From Ceratopteris richardii (taxonomy: Eukaryota > Streptophyta > Polypodiopsida > Polypodiales > Pteridaceae), in contig CM035417.1 in assembly GCA_020310875.1 (NCBI GenBank), positions 107,837,104 to 107,901,103 of the forward strand: a stretch of 64,000 nucleotides of DNA. Reading direction: 5' to 3'. The notes under the pieces were generated by a model. The model made no database searches and was not told the origin of the DNA. It saw only the letters and a list, made by a program, of their open reading frames with translations. Position numbers and translations under genes: made by a program. Below, one piece after another: positions 21,479-36,660 of the stretch. Numbering within the stretch: position 1 is the first letter of the stretch; every line of letters begins with the position of its first letter.

Positions 21479-23305
21479 CAGATTCCAATTCTGGGAAAAA
21501 TTGGAGATGGCTAATCAAGGAGAAGTTTGGGGGGGCGATGCATCCGATTTATGATGGAGAGATGAATGTTGAATGGATCTTCTGAGCGAGATTCAAAGTC
21601 AATGTTATTAGGTGCTGAGGAGGTATATCGTGGTGCGGCACTAAGGCTTTGATCATCAGAAGAGCACTGGCGGATTGGTGGTGATAAGAGAGAGGTTGCT
21701 GATTGAAGGGGACGGGAGTGCATCCATCGTTTTCTGAAGCCGATTCTAGTAACAACAGGCTATCTGAATCTGTGCGCTATCATCTCATTGATCCAATGAA
21801 GGTTTTTTTCTATCTTAATCTGGTATAGATCATGCATCGAGTCTAACGTCGATGGCGGAGGTCAACCTTATTGAAAATATACGGCACAATTTGCTGACGA
21901 GGATGGTCTGAGAGCCAATGACAGAAAAGAAGCTGATGGTTGTCCGTGTTATTCAAGCTACCATCGCTCATATTCAAGTTAGTTGTTCTGTATGATGCGC
22001 TGACACTGTACTAAATTAAATCTGGAGTTTTAATCACTTAGCCATGTCTTTAATTGACTCTGTCACTCTCAAGCATCCATGCTGGATAAATTTCTGACTA
22101 TTTAACGCCAAATCCATGTTAATTTTGCAACTTGTTTTACTGCGCTCTAATATTTTTACAGGACCTTAACAAACGCTAGAAGCTGTACACTTTATGTTAT
22201 GACATATCAATCGTTGTCTAAGGATCAAAGTATAGATTCGTAATTCTGACCACAACACCGTTATGTTTAAATATGATCTTAACTTTTCTGATCATGATTG
22301 GAAATAAGATATGATTCAACACTGCCTTCGCTATACTGCACACAGAATACAGAAACTCAAGTTGTACAATTAGTACGAGGTTGATTCATATTTAATATAT
22401 TCCATTCAGTGTTGTAAATCTGAATTGGTCGAGCACTTATTTTGTCTTTGCGAACATCACTTCCGTGATCATACTTCTGTAAGAACTTGACTTGTAAGAA
22501 CTTGACTTGCAGGGAATATCTCAGCTTACTATAAATAAAAAATGAAAAGGTATCGAGAGTTAAGACGCATAATTCACAACCAATCTGACACTTTTTGATG
22601 GGAAAAATTGCCAAAGTTTATCTGATTCGTTTTAACCTATGCATAACGATTCTGAAATGATCTATGTAGAAAAGGAAGCTTTGATTGTTGTACAGATAAC
22701 ATATATCCTGCTTCTGGTATAAGATAAATATAAAATCAATGTAAAGAAAACATAACTGATGTGAGATCGATTTAAATTGATGAACTGCTGTGCTTAGTTA
22801 CTATATCATATTCGATATAAGAAACGATTTATAATTTATTACCAGATGTGCACTAAAGGTGTTTGTTACATGATTTGATGAATTGTCCTTGTATATATAT
22901 TTTATGTTGAAGACTAATAGATAAGTTGGATTTTGATCGTGTTGCACACAAATCTATGTGAATCAAGCTCTAGAAGAATTAAACGTTTTGTCTTTGAAGG
23001 GCAATAGACTCATAGACGATGTTGAATTAATGTTATGAAATTGAGGTTTTTATCAACTTGAAATCATGTGTGATATGAAACCATGTATCATGGTACATTG
23101 AATGTGAACTAATATTATAAATGATGAATGTGTTAAGACTCATTTATGAATGTTAAAAAATGAAGTTGAAATCCATATAAGGAATTCGTTTGCAAGTGAA
23201 TTGCTCACTCTCAGTCTTCACTGCACCTGAGTTTGCTAAGCACCCCGCGTGCGCCGTATTATCGGCGGTCGCCCTGATCCACCGAACGTCGCTTCCACTC
23301 TGACA
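21470..23305 (+). repeat. LTR F copy 2, complete (1.84 kb)
   Basis: Starts TGTCGGGAGCAG and ends ...CACTCTGACA, so it has TGTC...GACA inverted ends. Two bases later comes TGGTGAACCCGGCGTGA, nearly the same primer-like site that follows the family G LTRs. The last ~80 bp (around 23220-23290) are alignable but diverged from the G LTR end (shared CACCCCGCGTG, CTGATCCACC versus CTTGATCCACC). F is therefore a related LTR family. It begins inside a plant gene fragment (see 21350-21478). Confidence 0.7.
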
Positions 23306-23307
23306 TT

Positions 23308-23324
23308 TGGTGAACCCGGCGTGA
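23308..23324 (+). promoter_or_regulatory. Primer-binding-site-like sequence of LTR F
   Basis: TGGTGAACCCGGCGTGA begins two bases after the LTR CA end. It starts with TGG, as a tRNA 3'-CCA complement must. I cannot name the tRNA. Immediately after it the sequence switches to a minus-oriented G LTR. Confidence 0.55.
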
Positions 23325-23326
23325 TG

Positions 23327-24382
23327 ACTCAGGCTTATGAAAATAAGGGTTCTAATGACAAAACAATTTAAATTACCTATTTCTATGACTGAAACTAAGG
23401 TCTTTAAATAGTTTAAATAGCTATGGACCGTAAGGATGGGCAGCCTCGTACCTAGCAACAGCTTCCTGATATGAGATTAAAACTAGTGACTCTTCCGTTA
23501 CGCGTTCCATCATGGGTTCTTCTACTAAACTATCAGGTAAGCTAGAGGTTTCTGGTCTGTCTAGAGTTGGCGGAACATTTTCTATATTTTCAATAGTACT
23601 GTGCTCAGACTCGTGAACTAACTTAGAAGACATCAAAGAAAGTAATGAGAAACAATATTGTTGCAAAACTGCTTGAATAAATTAATTGAAATGCTAATGG
23701 TTCAAATCAATAATTCTAATACAAATGGAAGGTCTAAATAAAGGGATGAATGTCTAAACAATTGGATAGCTGACTAATTGGAAAATAAGATTTAAATGAA
23801 TCTTCAATCTTGCTGCTTCTCTTTACTTCACTTCAATAGCTTGAATTCATCAATGTTTCTGCAAAAAAACATTAGCATATTAGTAATATTACAAAAAATT
23901 AATAAGAAACATAAACTTACATTATCATACACATGCATATACTAATTAAAAAATTCACATACTAGTATGCATACATTCACATCATGTTCATTCATTCACT
24001 TACTCACACATATGCACATACATGCTTACTATCCATACACACACTCATGCTAGTATATGCTAATACATGCTCAAATATCCCCATAATCATATACTATTAT
24101 GCATATGTACTCATGTACAATCATTTCATGAACAGTCATCATCACTCATTACTATACTCTAACATAATTCAATATTTATATGTATACTCACATGCATAGA
24201 TGTATATGTCTTCATGCATAAGCTAAACACCTAATAATAACTAAATAAAATTCAAACCAAATACATTTAATTACTTTTAATTATTCATTAATCTAAAACA
24301 ACCAAATAAATAAAATAAAATTAACATTATATAAACCCAATCACTCTCTTCCTTTCTCTCTCATTCTCTTCCCATCTCTCTT

Positions 24383-24431
<49 letters not shown>

Positions 24432-24478
24432 TTCTCTCTCCTCTCTCTCTCTCTCCTTCTCTGTCTGCGCGCGGCAGC
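23327..24478 (-). repeat. Family G LTR piece (minus), U5 to CT block
   Basis: Starts GACTCAGGCTTATGAAAATAAG (inside U5), includes the 70-81 codon LTR ORF, the acceptor-like block CTGCAAAGAAACATT equivalent at ~23860, the AT-rich L4 segment and a (CT)n tract 24370-24475. At ~24478 orientation flips. Confidence 0.8.
23421..23666 (-). CDS. LTR-internal small ORF (copy 1)
   Basis: 81 codons as read; the likely true start is the internal ATG of MSSKLVHESEHSTIENIENV, giving 70 residues ending in YEAAHPYGP. Acidic, low similarity to anything I know. Near-intact copies occur at 26294-26539, 31104-31349, 35831-36076 and 60667-60912, broken ones at 25861-26040 and 30460-30660. Lying between the LTR promoter-like TATA and the primer site, it would be in the leader of the element RNA. 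Function unknown. Confidence 0.4.
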   Translation of the reverse strand: MQQYCFSLLSLMSSKLVHESEHSTIENIENVPPTLDRPETSSLPDSLVEEPMMERVTEESLVLISYQEAVARYEAAHPYGP

Positions 24479-26099
<1,621 letters not shown>

Positions 26100-26733
26100 T
26101 CACGTCGGGTTCACCAAATGTCGGGTCGTGAGAGATGCTCGGATGGTGGATCAAGTCATCCGCCTAAATCGTTCGGCACACGCGGGGTGTCTGCAGCAAA
26201 CTCAGGCTTATGAAAATAAGGGTTCTAATGACAAAACAATTTATATTACCTATTTCTATGACTGAAACTAAGGTCTTTAAATAGTTTAAATAGCTATGAA
26301 CCGTAAGGACGGGCAGCCTCGTACCTAGCAACAGCTTCCTGATATGAGATTAAAACTAGTGACTCTTCCGTTACGCGTTCCATCATGGTTTCTTCTACTA
26401 AACTATCAAGTAAGCTAAAGGTTTCTAGTCTGTCTAGAGTTGGCGGAACATTTTCTATATTTTCAATAGTACTGTGCTCAGACTCGTGAACTAACTTAGA
26501 AGACATCAAAGAAAGTAATGAGAAACAATATTGTTGCAAAACTGCTTGAATAAATTAATTGAAATGTTAATGGTTCAAATCAATAATTCTAATACAAATG
26601 GAAGGTCTAAATAAAGGGATGAATGTCTAAACAATTGGATAGCTGACTAATTGGAAAATAAGATTTAAATGAATCTTCAATCTTGCTGCTTCTCTTTACT
26701 TCACTTCAATAGCTTGAATTCATCAATGTTTCT
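26100..26733 (-). repeat. Family G primer site and U5 LTR piece (minus)
   Basis: 26100-26116 is the reverse complement of TGGTGAACCCGACGTGA. The LTR end TGTCGGGTCGTGAG starts at 26119. U5 with the 81-codon ORF (26294-26539) follows. At ~26734, inside the acceptor-like GTTTCTGC, it switches to a plus-oriented internal 3' segment. Confidence 0.75.
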
Positions 26734-26734
26734 G

Positions 26735-26922
26735 CGCCAGATGTAATTGAAATAAACTTCATGTGCATGTTGAAAAGATTTAAAATTTGATAAGATTAAA
26801 TATATTTAAGAAAGAATTGATGCTGTTCTTTGATTTAATTTCAGGATAATCATTGAGAATGCTGCTTCCCTTAATCTGCAAGTTGGCCCATCGGGACGAT
26901 GTGCAGGTTTGGAAGCGGTGCA
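26735..26922 (+). repeat. Family G internal 3' end
   Basis: GCCAGATGTAATTGAAATAAAC through GGACGATGTGCAGG to GGAAGCGGTGCA, equivalent to 39503-39687 and 55177-55362. Normally lies just before a 3' LTR, as it does here. Confidence 0.75.
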
Positions 26923-28045
26923 TGTCGGGGAGATTTGCATCTTCCAATTGATGACCCGAAAAATTAAAATATTTATTGGTGAATTCTAAACCTCTTTTAT
27001 ATCACTGTTGATCAGTTGTGTTAATTGGATTAACTATTTTGAAAGTGTTTTCAGGTATGAAGGATGAAGCAGGACATATGTTCATGTTAGGGTTTACCCT
27101 AATTACTCATTTAATGAGAATTTCCTATTTTTACATTCAAGAATTATGGGTATTCAGCCTAGGGTTTCTTGAATTCATGTGTTGTTTATAAGATTTGGTT
27201 AATGTTAAGGGTTTAGATGATTTTAATGGGTTAAAGCTAGGGTTCAGAAGGACTTTAATGGTCTAACCCAAGGGGGTTTATGGGTTTCCAATAGGTTTTC
27301 TAGGGTTTTACTATATTTAAAAGGTTAACATAGATGTTATTCAAAAATATTAATATCTAAATTACATATTTATTAAACATTAAAATTATGTCATTAAAAA
27401 TTACTTTAATTAAATATGTGTATTTAAATACAAAGGTTCTAATTAATTAAACCCTTAAACTAAGTTTAAATTAATTGATTTATTTAGATAAGAAATATAG
27501 GCTAATTAGATTAAAATGATTAATTAAATAAATAACTAGTGGACTATATGAGTGCTAGAAAAAAGAATGGCTTATATAAGTTGTGTAACTAAAGAGATTT
27601 AAGGAGTGGTCTCAATAGAAGATGCACTTAAAGTGAAAAAAGTTGGTTAAGAGAAAGAGTGGAGAGAATTAGTGAAGATGAAAAGAAAGGAGTAGAAATT
27701 AAGTGTAATTAAAGTAGAAAAGTTAAACTAGAAAGTGTGGTGGAAGTAAGGAGATTAAAGTGTGGTTGTAGATTAAAAGTTAAAACTAAAAAGAGTGGTT
27801 TAGAAATGACTTGTGTATGTATTTATATGACTGTTGAGCTCAAGTTTCTCCTAATGTTTTTTTGCAAGTACTTTCTCCTGCTCTTTACTTTCTTCTCTTT
27901 TTTCCTTCTTTCTCAATAGACCCTCCTTGTGCTCGGGTTATTAAGCCATCATGTACTGCTGTGTACGATGATCTTGATGTTGATTGTCCGGCTGGAAGCA
28001 TGCCCATGCCTATTCCATGGCTTGGTCTTGGTCCCTGCAGCATTG

Positions 28046-28440
28046 CGCGTATATATGTGATGTGTGTATGTGTATGTGATGTGTGTGTGTGTGTGTGATG
28101 TGTGAGTGATGTATGTGTGTGTGTGTGTGAAGTGTATGTGTGTGTGCGAAGTTTATGTATGTGTGTGTGTGAAGTGTGTGTATGTGATATATGTGTGTGT
28201 GTGATGTGTGTGTATGTGATGTGATGTATGTGTGTGTGTGAAGTGTATGTGTGTGTGCGAAGTGTATGTGTGTGTGACGTGTGTGTGTGTGTGTGATGTG
28301 TGAGTGTGTATGTGATGTGTGTGTGTGTGTGTGTATGTGATGTGTGTGTGTGTATGTGATGTGTGTGTGTGTATGTGATGTGTGTATGTGTATGTGATGT
28401 GTGTATGTGCACGTGTGTGTGTGTGTGATGTATGTGTGTG
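28046..28440. repeat. GT-rich minisatellite in G LTR
   Basis: TGTGTGTATGTGATGTG and GAAGTGTATGTGTGTGTGCG phrases in irregular tandem; reverse complement of the CA arrays at 17401, 32880 and 62331. Confidence 0.95.
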
Positions 28441-28484
28441 AGAGAGACTCTCCCCCCCCTCCTCAGCGTTGCGCGCTGCAGCAC

Positions 28485-29762
<1,278 letters not shown>

Positions 29763-29789
29763 GAGAGAAAGGAAGAGAGTGATTGGGTT

Positions 29790-29796
29790 TATATAA
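29790..29796 (+). promoter_or_regulatory. TATA-like box in G LTR
   Basis: GGGTTTATATAATGTT directly downstream of the (GA)n block, conserved in the LTR at 35164-35170 and in inverse orientation near 32017. Placement after a purine/pyrimidine tract and ~1.0 kb before the primer site fits a U3/R promoter. Inferred from sequence only. Confidence 0.5.
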
Positions 29797-30859
29797 TGTT
29801 AGTTTAATTTTATTTATTTGGTTGTTTTAGATTAATGAATAATTAAAAGTAATTAAATGTATTTGGTTTGAATTTTATTTAGTTATTATTAAGTGTTTAG
29901 CTTATGCATGAAGACACATACATCTATGCATGTGAGTATACATATAAATATTGAATTATGTTAGAGTATAGTAATGAGTGATGATTACTGTTCATGAAAT
30001 GATTGTACATGAGTACATATGCATAATAGTGTATGAATATGGGTATATTTGAGCATGTATTAGCATATACTAGCATGAGTGTGTGTATGGATAGTAAGCA
30101 TGTATGTGCATATGTGTGAGTAAGTGAATGAATGAACATGATGTGAATGTATGCATACTAGTATGTGAATGTTTTAATTAGTATATGCATGTGTATGATA
30201 AGGTAAGTTTATGTTTCTTATTAATTTTTTGTAATATTACTAATATGATAATGTTTTTTTGCAAAAACATTGATGAATTGAAGCTATTGAAGTGAAGTAA
30301 AGAGAAGCAGCAAGATTGAAGATTCATTTAAATCTTATTTTCCAATTAGTCAGCTATCCAATTGTTTAGACATTCATTCCTTTATTTAGACCTTCCATTT
30401 GTATTAGAATTATTGATTTGAACCATTAGCATTTCAATTAATTTATTCAAGCAGTTTTGCAACAATATTGTTTCTCATTACTTTCTTTGATGTCTTCTAA
30501 GTTAGTTCACGAGTCTGAGCACAGTACTATTAAAAATATAGAAAATGTTCCGCCAACTCTAGCTTACCTGATAGTTTAGTAGAAGAAACCATGATGGAAC
30601 GCGTAACGGAAGAGTCACTAGTTTTAATCTCATATCAGGAAGCTGTTGCTAGGTACTAGGCTGCCCGTCCTTACGGTTCATAGCTATTTAAACTATTTAA
30701 AGACCTTAGTTTCAATCATAGAAATGGGTAATTTAAATTGTTTTGTCATTAGAACACTTATTTTCATAAGCGTGAGTTTGCTGCAGACAACCCGCGTGTG
30801 CCGAACGATTTAGGCGGATGACTTGATCCACCATCCGAGCATCTCTCACGACCCGACAT

Positions 30860-30876
30860 TGGTGAACCTGACGTCA
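30860..30876 (+). promoter_or_regulatory. Primer-binding-site-like sequence after full LTR
   Basis: TGGTGAACCTGACGTCA, two mismatches from the family form TGGTGAACCCGACGTGA. Followed after ~50 bp by a minus-oriented LTR, so no element body is attached. Confidence 0.55.
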
Positions 30877-32039
30877 TCACCAAATGAAAATAAGGGTTCT
30901 AATGACAAAACAATTTTTAAATACCAATGTCGGGTTCGTGAGAGATGCTCGGATGGTGGATCAAGTCATCCACCTAAATCGTTCGGCACACGCGGGGTGT
31001 CTGCAGCAAACTCAGGCTTATGAAAATAAGGGTTCTAATGAGAAAACAATTTAAATTACCTATTTCTATGACTGAAACTAAGGTCTTTAAATAGTTTAAA
31101 TAGCTATGAACCGTAAGGACGGGCAGCCTCGTACCTAGCAACAACTTCCTGATATGAGATTAAAACTAGTGACTTTTCCGTTACGCGTTCCATCATGGTT
31201 TCTTCTACTAAACTATCAAGTAAGCTAGAGGTTTCTGGTCTGTCTAGAGTTGGTGGAACATTTTCTATATTTTCAATAGTACTATGCTCAGACTCGTGAA
31301 CTAACTTAGAAGACATCAAAGAAAGTAATGAGAAACAATATTGTTGCAAAACTGCTTGAATAAATTAATTGAAATGCTAATGGTTCAAATCAATAATTCT
31401 AATACAAATGGAAGGTCTAAATAAAGGGATGAATGTCTAAACAATTGGATAGCTAACTAATTGGAAAATAAGATTTAAATGAATCTTCAATCTTGCTGCT
31501 TCTCTTTACTTCACTTCAATAGCTTGAATTCATCAATGTTTCTGCAAAGAAATATTATGATATTAGTAATATTACAAAAAATTAATAAGAAACATAAACT
31601 TACATTATCATACACATGCATATACTAATTAAAACATTCACATACTAGTATGCATACATTCACATCATGTTCATTCATTCACTTACTCACACATATGCAC
31701 ATACATGCTTACTATCCATACACACACTCATGCTAGTATATGCTAATACATGCTCAAATATACCCATAATCATACACTATTATGCATATATACTCATGTA
31801 CAATCATTTCATGAACAGTCATCATCACTCATTACTATACTCTAACATAATTCAATATTTATATGTATACTCACATGCATAGATGTATATGTCTTCATGC
31901 ATAAGCTAAACACCTAATAATAACTAAATAAAATTCAAACCAAATACATTTAATTACTTTTAATTATTCATTAATCTAAAACAACCAAATAAATATAATT
32001 AAATTAACATTATATAAACCCAATCACTCTCTTCCTTTC

Positions 32040-32203
32040 TCTCTCATTCTCTTCCCATCTCTCTTTCTTTCTCTCTCTCTCTCTGTCTCTCTCTGTCTCT
32101 CTCTCTCTCTTTCCTTCTCTCTCCTCTCTCTCTCTCTCTCTCTCCTTCTCTGTTTGCGCGCTGCCGCGCTCAGACAGAGGAGGGGAGGGAGAGTCTCTCC
32201 CTC

Positions 32204-32252
<49 letters not shown>

Positions 32253-32323
32253 TTCTCTCTCCTCTCTCTCTCTCTCCTTCTCTGTCTGCGCGCTGCCGTG
32301 CACAGACAGAGGAGGGGAGGGAG

Positions 32324-32367
<44 letters not shown>

Positions 32368-32377
32368 TCTCTGTCCC

Positions 32378-32420
<43 letters not shown>

Positions 32421-32675
32421 TTCCTTCTCTCTCCTCTCTCTCTCTCTCTCTCCTTCTCTGTCTGCGCACTGCCGCCCTCAGACAAAGGAGGGGAGGGAGA
32501 GTCTCTCTCTCTCTCTCTCTCTCTATTTCCTTCTCTCTCCTCTCTCTCCTCTCTCTGTCTCTCCTTCTCTGTCTGCGCGCTGCCGCGCTCAGACAGAGGA
32601 GGGGAGGGAGAGTCTCTCTCTCTCTCTCCTTCTCTGTCTGCGTGCTGCCGCGCTCAGATAGAGGAGGGGAGGGAG

Positions 32676-32718
<43 letters not shown>

Positions 32719-32789
32719 TTCTCTCTCCTCTCTCTCTCTCTCCTTCTCTGTCTGCGCGCTGCCGCGCCCAGACAGAGGAGGGGAGGGAG

Positions 32790-32830
<41 letters not shown>
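32040..32830. repeat. (CT)n block with GC-rich hairpin spacers
   Basis: Reverse complement of the GA blocks. About seven spacers with CTGTCTGCGCGCTGCCGCG cores. Ser/Leu-repeat frames are not genes. Confidence 0.92.
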
Positions 32831-32833
<3 letters not shown>

Positions 32834-32879
32834 GTGCTGTAGCGCGCAGTGCTGAGGAGGGGGGGGGAGAGTCTTTCCC

Positions 32880-33460
32880 ACACACATACATCACACACAC
32901 ACACGTGCACATACACACATCACATACACATACACACATTAAATACACACACACACATCACATACACACACACACATCACATACACACACACACACATCA
33001 CATACACACTCACACATCACACACACACACACGTCAGACACACATACACTTCGCACACACACATACACTTCACACACACACATACATCACATCACATACA
33101 CACACATCACACACACACATATATCACATACACACACTTCACACACACACATACATACACTTCGCACACACACATACACTTCACACACACACATACATCA
33201 CATCACATACACACACATCACACACACACATCACACACACACATATATCACATACACACACTTCACACACATACATACACATACACTTCGCACACACACA
33301 TACACTTCACACACACACATACATTACATCACATACACACACATCACACACACACATATATCACATCATACACGCACACATCACATACACACTCACACAT
33401 CACATCATACATGCACACACACACATATCACATACACACATACACACATCACATACAGAT
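32880..33460. repeat. CA-rich minisatellite
   Basis: CACACACATCACATACACA and CTTCGCACACACACATACA phrases in higher-order tandem (~110-bp super-repeats around CTTCAC/CTTCGC). L2 block of the minus-oriented LTR. Confidence 0.93.
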
Positions 33461-33685
33461 ACTGCTGCAGGGACCCACACCAAGCCATGGAATATGCATG
33501 GGCATGCTTCCAGCCGGACAATCAACATCAATATCATCATGCACAGCAATACATCATGGCTTAATATCCCGAGCACGAGGAGGGTCTAATGAGAAAGAAG
33601 GAAAAACAGAAGAAAGTAAAGAGCAGGAGAAAGTACCTGCAAAGAAACATTATGAGAAACTTGAGCTCAACACTCATTTAAATGT

Positions 33686-34215
33686 ATGTGATATGTGTGT
33701 GTGTGCGTGTATGATGTGATGTGTGAGTGTGTATGTGATGTGTGCATGTATGATGTGATATATGTGTGTGTGTGATGTGTGTGTATGTGATGTGATGTAT
33801 GTGTGTGTGTGAAGTGTATGTGTGTGTGCAAAGTGTATGTGTATGTATGTGTGTGAAGTGTGTGTATGTGATATATGTGTGTGTGTGTGTACGTGATGTG
33901 ATGTATGTGTGTGTGTGAAGTGTATGTGTGTGTGCAAAGTGTATGTATGTGTGTGTGTGAAGTGTGTGTATGTGATATATGTGTGTGTGTGATGTGTGTG
34001 TATGTGATGTGATGTATGTGTGTGTGTGAAGTGTATGTGTGTGTGTGCGAAGTGTATGTGTGTGTGACGTGTGTGTGTGTGATGTGTGAGTGTGTATGTG
34101 ATGTGTGTGTGTGTATATGATGTGTGTGTGTATGTGATGTGTGTGTGTGTATGTGATGTGTGTATGTGTATGTGATGTGTGTATGTGCACGTGTGTGTGT
34201 GTGTGATGTATGTGT
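33686..34215. repeat. GT-rich minisatellite in copy B LTR
   Basis: GTGTGTGTATGTGATGTG phrases; inverted mate of 32880-33460 across the 33683 junction. Confidence 0.93.
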
Positions 34216-34262
34216 GTGGGAGAGACTCTCCCCCCCCTCCTCAGCGTTGCGCGCTGCAGCAC

Positions 34263-35130
<868 letters not shown>

Positions 35131-36253
35131 GAATGAGAGAGAAAGGAAGAGAGTGATTGGGTTTATATAATGTTAATTTAATTTTATTTATTTGGTTGTT
35201 TTAGATTAATGAATAATTAAAAGTAATTAAATGTATTTGGTTTGAATTTTATTTAGTTATTATTAGGTGTTTAGCTTATGCATGAAGACATATACATCTA
35301 TGCATGTGAGTATACATATAAATATTGAATTATGTTAGAGTATAGTAATGAGTGATGATTACTATTCATGAAATGATTGTACATGAGTACATATGCATAA
35401 TAGTATATGATTATGGGTATATTTGAGCATGTATCAGCATATACTAGCATGAGTGTGTGTATGGATAGTAAGCATGTATGTGCATATGTGTGAGTAAGTG
35501 AATGAATGAACATGATGTGAATGTATGCATACTAGTATGTGAATGTTTTAATTAGTATATGCATGTGTATGATAATGTAAGTTTATGTTTCTTATTAATT
35601 TTTTGTAATATTACTAATATGATAATGTTTCTTTGCAGAAACATTGATGAATTCAAGCTATTGAAGTGAAGTAAAGAGAAGCAGCAAGATTGAAGATTCA
35701 TTTAAATCTTATTTTCCAATTAGTCAGCTATCCAATTGTTTAGACATTCATCCCTTTATTTAGACCTTCCATTTGTATTAGAATTATTCATTTGAACCAT
35801 TAGCATTTCACTTAATTTATTCAAGCAGTTTTGCAACAATATTGTTTCTCATTACTTTCTTTGATGTCTTCTAAGTTAGTTCACGAGTTTGAGCACAGTA
35901 CTATTGAAAATATAGAAAATGTTCCGCCAACTCTAGACAGACCAGAAACCTCTAGCTTACTTGATAGTTTAGTAGAAGAAACCATGATGGAACGCGTAAC
36001 GGAAGAGTCACTAGTTTTAATCTCATATCAGGAAGCTGTTGCTAGGTACGAGGCTGCCCGTCCTTACGGTTCATAGCTATTTAAACTATTTAAAGACCTT
36101 AGGTTCAGTCATAGAAATAGGTAATTTAAATTGTTTTGTCATTAGAACCCTTATTTTCATAAGCCTGAGTTTGCTGCAGACACCCCGCGTGTGCCGAACG
36201 ATTTAGGCGGATGACTTGATCCACCATCCGAGCATCTCTCACGAACCCGACAT

Positions 36254-36270
36254 TGGTGAACCCGACGTGA
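36254..36270 (+). promoter_or_regulatory. Primer-binding site, copy B
   Basis: TGGTGAACCCGACGTGA one base after the LTR CA end. The LTR terminus itself reads GAACCCGACA, so GAACCCGAC is repeated directly on both sides of the junction. The tRNA is not identified. Confidence 0.65.
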
Positions 36271-36287
36271 ACAAACGGCCTTGCAGC

Positions 36288-36533
36288 TCAGGTATAAAAT
36301 TTAAATTTTTTGTGCATGTGCATACATGATATCGACAGGTTGGATTGTAGAAGCTTCTTCATCCGTGGGAGCAGTGGCTTTGTCTTTGACTCCTTGCACT
36401 CTTCTAGGTGTTGAGGGCTGTTCCCTAGGGAACTGAGCGCCTCCACGAAGAGTGGCAAGTAGCTATCCGCATCTCGCCACCCCTTTTCATCGACATTAGA
36501 AGCAAGAACGTTTGCACAATCATCCATTAGCAA
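36288..36533 (-). other. Antisense open frame in element leader (copy B)
   Basis: 81 codons opposite to gag, starting MLMDDCANVLASNVDEKGWR. The same frame is open in copy D (51972-52217), copy E (60211-60456) and, fused to plant gene sequence, in copy A (within 20941-21140). Codon-like composition (PLLPRMKKLLQSN) suggests either a captured gene fragment or an antisense product. Family not recognised. Confidence 0.35.
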
Positions 36534-36660
36534 CTGATGTATTAGATTTTGATTCTATTAAAAATTGTATAAACTTATACACAAGTCACTCTTTAAGCCT
36601 CTTCTTCGATTCAGATTCCAGGTATTTATATTTGGATTCTTTTTTCTTGCACATAATTAA

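Larger units (their letters stand above)
30928..33682 (-). repeat. Family G LTR (minus), truncated in L1
   Basis: Starts TGTCGGGTTCGTGAG; U5 with the intact 81-codon ORF (31104-31349), L4, (CT)n block 32040-32830 with GC spacers, CA minisatellite 32880-33460, then only ~220 bp of L1. Breaks at ~33682 after CTCAACACTCATTTAAAT and is followed by an inverted LTR. Confidence 0.8.
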
